Positions 57,782 to 64,000 of a stretch of 64,000 bases of DNA are shown here, one piece after another. The notes under the pieces were generated by a model. The model was not told where the DNA came from and searched no databases. It saw only the letters and a program-made list of their open reading frames with translations. A program made the translations under genes and the position numbers. The DNA comes from Lantana camara (taxonomy: Eukaryota > Streptophyta > Magnoliopsida > Lamiales > Verbenaceae): assembly GCA_037501455.1 (NCBI GenBank), contig CM074865.1, positions 31,106,501-31,170,500 on the forward strand, written 5' to 3'. Position 1 is the stretch's first letter. Each line of letters starts with the position of its first letter.

Positions 57782-59628
57782 ATGCCAAGGAAACGTGAAG
57801 ACGAGTTAGTACCAATTGATCTTGAAATTGAAAGGACTTTCCGTGTTCGTCGAGAAGTAGCACGCATTAATAGATTGGTTGGAAGAATGGAGGATAATCA
57901 AAATCTACCACTTAATGTTCATGGGGATGGACATGGTGAAGAGCAAGAATATCGTTCCATATAAGACTATGCTATGCCGGTTTTGGATGAGCTACATTCA
58001 AGTATTCGGAGGCCGAGAGTACAAGCTAATAACTTTGAGCTTAAACCATCAATGATCCAAATGTTGCAATCAATGGGACAATTTTCCGGATCACCAACAA
58101 AGGACCCGAATTTGCATATCTCAAACTTCCTAGAGATATGTGATACTTTTAAGCAAGCCGGAGTAACAAGTGATGCTATTCGGTTGAGGTTGTTTCCATT
58201 TTCTCTACGAGATCGAGCGAAGTTGTGGCTTAACTCTTTGCCTGCGCAGTCAATTACAACATGGCAAGAGCTCGCTCAAAAGTTCCTATCTCGGTATTTT
58301 CCTCCTGCAAAGTCCACTGAGCTAAGGAATAGCATTTTTACATTCAAGCAAGGAGATGGTGAATCAGTGTGTGAAGCTTGGGAATGGTTTAGAGAGCTGC
58401 TAAGAAAGTGTCCACACCACGGTCTTCCACGATGGGTGGAATTGCAGACATTCTACAATGGGTTGATTGATCAAACTCGGATGACAATTGATGCTGCTGC
58501 AGGTGGAGCTTTGACGAGAAAGTCGATTGAGGAAGGATACGAATTACTTGACAAAATGGCTTCCAACAATTGTCAATGGCCCGTTGAGAGAGCAAAGACT
58601 AAGAAGGTAGCCGGGGTATATGAAATGGATGCAATTACAGCCTTATCAGCACAAATTGCAGCTCTTACAAAGAAAGTTGACACCATGGGAGTGCAATCAT
58701 GTGCAAACATTGATAGTGCACTCATCATTTGTGAAAGTTGTGGTGGAAATGGCCATTCGGGTAATCAATGCCCTTCTAATCCGGAGTCAGTAAATTATTT
58801 GGGAAATAACAACCGGAATGTGAATAATCCATATTCAAACACGTACAATCCCGGTTGGCGTAATCATCCCAGTTTCTCATGGAGCAATCAACAAGCTTCA
58901 ACTTCTGCTCCTAGACCAACTCATCCTCCCGGATTTCAGCAAAACAAGGATTCCAAAATCAGCCAAGAGTGCAAGCTCCGGAGAACAAGCCGTCTTTGGA
59001 GGATGTTTGGACTCAATTTATGGGAAAAATGGATTCTATTATTCAGAGTCAAGCCGTAACATTGAGGAATTTGGAAATACAAGTTGGGCAATTGGCAAGT
59101 GCCTTGAACAATAGGCCTCTTGGTAGCCTACCAAGTGATACCGAGCCCAACCCGAGAAGAGATGGAAAGGAGCATTGCAAGGCCGTCACATTGAGGAATG
59201 GGAGAGATTTAGATGATGAGATTGAGGCAAAGAAGAAAAAAACTAATCAAGTTCAAGTGGAGAAAGAAGCCAAAAAGCAAGAAAAAGTTGTGGAAAAGCC
59301 TTCAATGCAACCTCCACCCCCTTACCCACAAAGACTTCAGAAGCACAAGCAAGATAAGCAATTCTCCAAGATTTTTGATGTTTTGAAGAAAGTCCGCATC
59401 AATATCCCATTGGTGGAAGCTTTAGAGCAAATGCCCAACTATGCAAAATTCCTTAAGGAAATGTTCTCCAAGAAGAGAAGGTTGCACGAGTTCGAGACCG
59501 TTGCACTCTCCGAAGAGTGTAGTGCCATCTTGCAAAATAAGCTACCCCCAAAGTTGAAGGATCTTGGAAGCTTCAACATTCCGTGCACCATAGTAACAAA
59601 TATTTTGGTAAGGCGCTTTGTGATTTAG
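57782..59628 (+). pseudogene. Athila gag and start of protease region
   Basis: It starts MPRKREDELVPIDLEIERTF. A TAA at 57962 interrupts, then the same frame continues with PSMIQMLQSMGQFSGSPTKD, LHISNFLEICDTFKQAGVTS and LFPFSLRDRAKLWLNSLPAQ, the Athila Gag core. CESCGGNGHSGNQC is the CCHC knuckle. A frameshift near 58965 moves to LEDVWTQFMGKMDSIIQSQA and AVTLRNGRDLDDEI. Then MPNYAKFLKEMFSKKRRLHE and IPCTIV lead up to the protease active site. Confidence 0.9.
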
Positions 59629-60400
59629 GTGCAAGCATAATTTAATGCCTTATTCTTTTTTCAAGAAACTTGGTTTAGGGGAAGCTAGGCCTACTACTGT
59701 GACTTTACAACTTGCTGATAGGTCTATAACTCATCCTAGGGGTATTATTGAAGATGTACTAGTTATAGTTGACAAGTTTATATTCCCTGCTGATTTCATT
59801 GTGTTAGATTATGAGGAAGATAGGGATATGTCTATTATTCTTGGGAGACCGTTTCTTGCTACAGGTAGAACTCTAATTGATGTGGAGAAAGGAGAATTAA
59901 CTATGAGAGTTCAAAATGAGCAGGTAGCATTTAAGGTTTTTAAATCTATGAACTTTTTTTATGATTCTGAACAATGTTTTGCAGTAAATGGTGTGGATGA
60001 ATGTGTTAGTGAGCATGATGCAGCAAAATATCCTAATGATCCATTTGAAGCTATCACATCATCTAACTTAAATAGAGATAATAATGGATTTCGTCTACAA
60101 GATCATGAGAATGCAAAGCTTTACAAGAAAAAGACGGAATTATGGGATGATGAAAGAATCTTTGAAAGGCAATTTGAGTCAGGTCAACAAGTCCTTCTAT
60201 TCAATTCGAGATTGAAGCTATTTCCATGTAGACTCGAGTCTCGTTGGTCCGGGCCATTCATCATAAGGAAGGTTCTTTCTCATGGAGCTGTCGAGTTGAT
60301 TGATAACAAGACAAATGGATCATTTATGGTTAACGGGTAGCGATTGAAGCATTATTGGGGTGGTGACATTGACCGAGAGCACACCTCAATTCCATTGAGC
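59604..60400 (+). pseudogene. Athila protease joined to integrase C-terminus (RT, RNase H and integrase core deleted)
   Basis: KALCDLGASI holds the protease active site. One missing base right after it (about 59632) shifts the frame, which resumes at 59645 with MPYSFFKKLGLGEARPTTVT, DFIVLDYEEDRDMSIILGRP and LATGRTLIDVEKGELTMRVQ. Near 60055 the text passes with no break into NAKLYKKKTELWDDERI, VLLFNSRLKLFPCRLESRW, SGPFIIRKVLSHGAVELI and, after a TAG at 60338, RLKHYWGGD, which are integrase C-terminal sequences. About 3 kb of pol is therefore missing. The join keeps the frame. Confidence 0.9.
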
Positions 60401-62555
60401 AACCCTTGATCCATTTCCCATAGTCCGGCTGATGACTATAAATGAAGCGCTTTTTGGGAGGCAACCTAAAGCTTTATTGCTTTCGTCGTTTGTGTTTTGT
60501 TGTGTTTAGTGATGATTTGTGATGTTCTTGAGTAATTGGCCTTATTTGTTGTTTGGTTGTTTGTGCAGATGGAGATCAGGCTTGGATGGAGGATATAAGG
60601 GTCTGAGAGTTTGAGTATTAGGCGGAAATGATTTGAGTACTTACCCAAAGGAAGAGACTAAGGGAGGAAATTCTCGAGATAAATTCCTGTACTTTCAAGT
60701 ATTAGATTTTGAGTATTTGGAGTACCTACTCAAAGTTTCAAAAAAGAAAAAAATAAATAAATAAAATTTGGGCTCTTAATTAAAAGCCAAACCCTAGCCC
60801 CAAATTTCACTCCCCCAAACACACGAACAGAACCCACTCCGGCACTCCCTTTCCAATCTCTCACCGCTCGATAATAACCACCAAAACCACCTCCCACCAC
60901 CGTTACCCACTGCACTGCCACCATACAATCAGATCTACCGCCGTCTCCTCCACCAACAAACACCAACAACCCCCGTATGCCAGCCCCTTTCGACCCCAAC
61001 CTAAACCGCCGCTGTAAACTTTTAGATCTCGGACTCGTCGCTGCCACTTAAAGCCATCTTCCACCCTTTTGAGGATAGAAAACCGCCGGTAGAAGTGGAG
61101 CAGAAAGAGAATGATGACCAACAAAAACTACGGGTGTTTTCTCTCCCTTTATCTCTTTATTTCCTGCTATACATTCATCTCCCTTGATGCTTAGATTGAT
61201 TAATAGAATTATTGTCCTCATGTTTATGATGTTGAATACATGTTAGTTTGTGCATTATTTTGAGGACAAAATAAGTCTTAAGTTTGGGGGGAATTTCTGA
61301 TCTTTATGTGAATTGAAGTTGAGTTAGGTGAATATGCTATGAAATTATGTGTCGTGCCCAAATTGATAGAATATGCCTTTGTGGAATAAGTATGTTTGAG
61401 CTAAATCCTGATTCTATGATGATATTATACTTGGAGTGATGAAATTAATTGGGAATTTGTTCATGCATGATCATTAAGTGTTAATTGTTGTTATTTGTAT
61501 TCTCAAAAAAAACTGAGCACAAAGTATGAGTGATAATTGTTGATGATTTGGAAAAACATGGTGGATGCATAGGTTCATTCGAAATACTAGAAGTGGTTTG
61601 ATCCCTTATTGAAGTGAACTATAGATAATGTGAAATTAAGAGAATGACGTAGGCCATCTTTTGCATTATTTTGGAGCCTTATTTGCCTTTTTGTTGTAAA
61701 TCATACCCAATGGCCCCTTTTTAGCCACATTGTGCTTGTTCTTTTCATTAGCCACATAAACTAGCCCAAGGCACAATGTTTTGAAATCCTACCAATTTTG
61801 CACCTTAGAGCATGTGTTTTGACGCATTTGATCAAATTGGTGGAGAAAGGATTGTCATGAAAAATTTGGAGGGGTGTGATGTGATGAAAAAAAAAAAAAA
61901 GAGAAAAAGAAGCAAAAGGGAAAATATAGAAAAGAAAAGAAAAGAACAGAATAAGAAAATGAATGATTGCAAGGCTCAGGAAAAAAGAAAAGGCAAAAAG
62001 AGAGGAGAAAAAAAAACAAAAAGAAAAAGTATTAGGCTGAATAAGTTTGGGGGAAGTTGTGTCAAGTTATCTCTATGTTTGAGTTCTCCAACTTGATCTA
62101 ACACAAGTAAATCTTGGGTGTTTGAGCTACTGTTTACCAAAAATATCCTACCCTTACCCAAGCCTTACGTTACAAGCCTAGAAAAGCCCTACCGACTCTG
62201 AATTTGACATTGGTTTATAATAGTGGAGATAGGGGAGAAAAACCAACTGATAGAATTCTTGAATGCATCTTGTGTATGTTGCTAAGTTGATCTGAATTAT
62301 CATCAATTGTTACTCATACTTCATATACACACAACACGAGAATACGGTAATGGCAATATGTGTTTTGAATTGTGCACTAGATGTGAATGTATGTGCATTG
62401 AACCAATTTGTGGCTTCATGAATTGCAAGCTGAGAATCGGAAAAGGATTAAACTTAAGTATATTCTATTTCAAGGCATATGTGTTGGGTAGCGGTTTCTC
62501 CTCTTGTTTTTATTTTGTGGTGTTGTTAATTCTTGCTCGAGGGCGAGCAATGAGT
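60401..62555 (+). other. Athila 3' non-coding region
   Basis: About 2.1 kb between pol and the 3' LTR, where Athila elements often have an extra open frame. It holds two of the palindrome words (60633-60648, 60716-60733), a Pro-rich open stretch (about 60780-61010), and a purine-only stretch rich in GAAAAG (61886-62032). Purine tracts like the true polypurine tract occur at 61278-61292 and 62041-62055. No envelope-like protein was recognised. Confidence 0.6.
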
Positions 62556-62569
62556 AAGTTTGGGGGAGT
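62556..62569 (+). promoter_or_regulatory. Athila polypurine tract
   Basis: AAGTTTGGGGGAGT lies directly before the 3' LTR, preceded by CTCGAGGGCGAGCAA, the usual Athila layout. Confidence 0.85.
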
Positions 62570-63887
62570 TGATAAGTCCGGATTTTCATGTTTCTATTGG
62601 TGATTTTAATAGGACTTATATTACTATTCCTACCTCTTTTGTGCTGAATTTTGTAGCTTAATAAATCAATTGGTTCAATTGTAGGAAAGAGGAGGAAAGA
62701 CTCAAAGAAGTGTAAAATTCGAGTAGTTGCGTGAAGAATTTTGGGAAGTTACTGAAGAGGCGAAATTGAAGAATCCCCTGTACTTTTGAGTATCTTCTCA
62801 AGGAAATTGAAGTACCTACTCATAAGAAAGGAGCGTGTAGAAACTTCCCTAAAATCCCTGTACTTTTGAGTACCTGCGCAAATAATTTCGAGTACCTACT
62901 CAACTGACGGTTTCAATTAAAAAGAGAAGTTACGTGTGCGGTTTTTAAAAGGGGGATTACACGTTTTTAAAGGGGAGAACTCAGATCTGATAGGACATCA
63001 TCACTTTTATTCGTTTCTTAGGCTAGTTCTGTAGTTTTGACCATCACAATTTGGGAGAATCATTGGAGCAAGAATTTTGGATGAAGATCAAGGATTAATT
63101 TGGAAGCGTCACGCGTCGAAGAGTTTTTCTTATCCTCTTCTCTCTATTTATCTTTTGTGAAGATGAATTCTATCATGTTGTTGGCTTTTAGTATGTTTAG
63201 TATGTTTAGTTAAGTTTTCTTTTGGATTACAATGGATCTTGACTCGTAATTTGAATTTCAATTGCCGTATTTATGAATCGTGTTGTTTTGATCATTTAAT
63301 TTGGGTTTGTTGTTATAATTAACTGGCCATCGATTATTTTTGAGAGATAATTGACTGAGTATTGACGAAGAAAGGTTAATGTCGGATGAGAATTAAACGA
63401 TACATGTTCAATTAACTAGGAATAGCTTAATTGATTTGTTAGTAAGATAGACATATACTTCCTAGCCTTGTATTGACGTTGGAGAGGTAATTAAATGCAT
63501 AATTGGTTAATTGGTTACCATAGACATATAGGAATCATTAGCTAATTATAGGTTTATTTGACTTCGACAGAAGCTTATAGATAATATTGTTCTCTAGTCT
63601 TTCAAAACCCAACACGAGGATTGAATACGGTGAACGAGAATCAAATGCGAGTTGAGTGAAGTTGTGATCCAATTAGCTCATAATTGTTGTATTTTCGTTG
63701 TTATTGCATTGTTAAGTTAGCGTTGTTATCACTACTCATTTAATTGTTCGGTTAGAATTCAATTAGAAGAATTATGTTGGTGTTTAGCGCTGTAATTTAG
63801 TAGTCTCTATGGATACGACACTTGCTTGCCTGATCTACAATTGTCACACGTGCACTTGCGTGTTGTTGTCTATTATTTTAACAAACA
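62570..63887 (+). mobile_element. Athila 3' LTR
   Basis: It runs TGATAAGTCCGGATTTTCAT to TTTTAACAAACA, 1318 bp, a near-identical copy of the 5' LTR with a short TAGTATGTT duplication near 63190. The palindrome cluster is at 62786-62903. Confidence 0.92.
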
Positions 63888-63892
63888 TCCGT

Positions 63893-64000
63893 ATCCGTGC
63901 AACATAGCACACAGCAAGCGATGAGAATGACAAAAGATTAACTAACTCAAAATTGCCCGCTAAAAGAAGAACACCAACATTTAGAACTACCATATATAAG
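63893..64000. other. Flank right of Athila, no gene seen
   Basis: It completes the MITE-like sequence (ATCCGTGC) and then returns to sequence of unknown nature, presumably host. Confidence 0.4.

Larger units (their letters stand above)
56346..63887 (+). mobile_element. Athila-type gypsy element, RT-deleted derivative
   Basis: It has two LTRs (56346-57654 and 62570-63887), a primer site, gag, protease, an integrase C-terminus, a long 3' region and a polypurine tract. TCCGT flanks it on both sides (56341-56345 and 63888-63892), a perfect 5-bp TSD. RT, RNase H and the integrase core are absent: protease sequence passes straight into the integrase C-terminus. The LTRs are very similar, so it inserted fairly recently, probably using proteins from complete relatives. 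Confidence 0.93.

Noticed and set aside
60730..61124. Minus-strand glycine-rich frames in the Athila 3' region
   Set aside because: They are the reverse of a Pro/Thr-rich plus-strand stretch and have no signal of coding on the minus strand.
61812..62096. Lys/Arg/Glu-rich open frame in the Athila 3' region
   Set aside because: It is the translation of a purine-only tract; low complexity and no domain.

Overview
This is a repeat-dense plant nuclear window, most likely from a eudicot. It is A/T-rich and made almost entirely of nested transposable elements: Ty3/gypsy chromovirus LTRs with TGTAACACCCC-like starts and tRNA-iMet primer sites, an Athila element, Copia remnants, an L1-type LINE with a plant RNase H tail, hAT elements and a MULE. 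I see no intact gene. Every coding remnant carries stops, frameshifts or large deletions. No rRNA, tRNA, CRISPR or organelle DNA was recognised. Family names come from motifs read by eye, not from a search.

Layout. 1-4651 is the 3' end of a Tekay-type gypsy element (A): integrase tail, chromodomain and 3' LTR. It lies inside the 5' LTR of a second, largely non-coding Tekay-type element (D). D runs from 4652 to 38386, with a primer site at 11611 and a polypurine tract just before its 3' LTR at 33238. D's 5' LTR also holds two solo LTRs, C (5663-8323) and a Copia-like one (9108-11048). D's interior holds an 18-kb nested hAT transposon (14222-32292), which itself carries gypsy element B (14789-24390, minus strand) and a damaged gypsy element E (24719-29808, minus strand). 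D's 3' LTR holds solo LTR F (35443-38358, minus strand). Target-site duplications (TSDs) support most of these junctions.

To the right, D sits in a Copia gag-protease fragment (38387-39594), which runs straight into a MULE transposase fragment (39595-40895). A broken minus-strand host gene follows. Its exons lie at 41770-42522 and 42806-43017 and reappear at 55017-55187 on the far side of a LINE (about 43018-54900). The LINE is interrupted by a non-autonomous hAT element (44443-46052, perfect 8-bp TSD) and by solo LTR G (50596-54654). The window ends with an Athila derivative (56346-63887, perfect 5-bp TSD) that keeps gag, protease and the integrase C-terminus but has lost RT, RNase H and the integrase core.

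Two points stand out. First, five different LTR families here (B, C, D, F, Athila) each carry a cluster of three to five short interrupted or perfect palindromes, each family with its own word, mostly with a CC/GG-rich centre. In the chromoviruses the cluster lies a few hundred bases downstream of the likely promoter. A Copia-like LTR carries one 20-bp perfect palindrome next to its TATA box. Second, D contains a spliced-looking fragment of a host AGO4-clade ARGONAUTE gene at 12002-12274, so a transposon has captured part of the gene that silences transposons.
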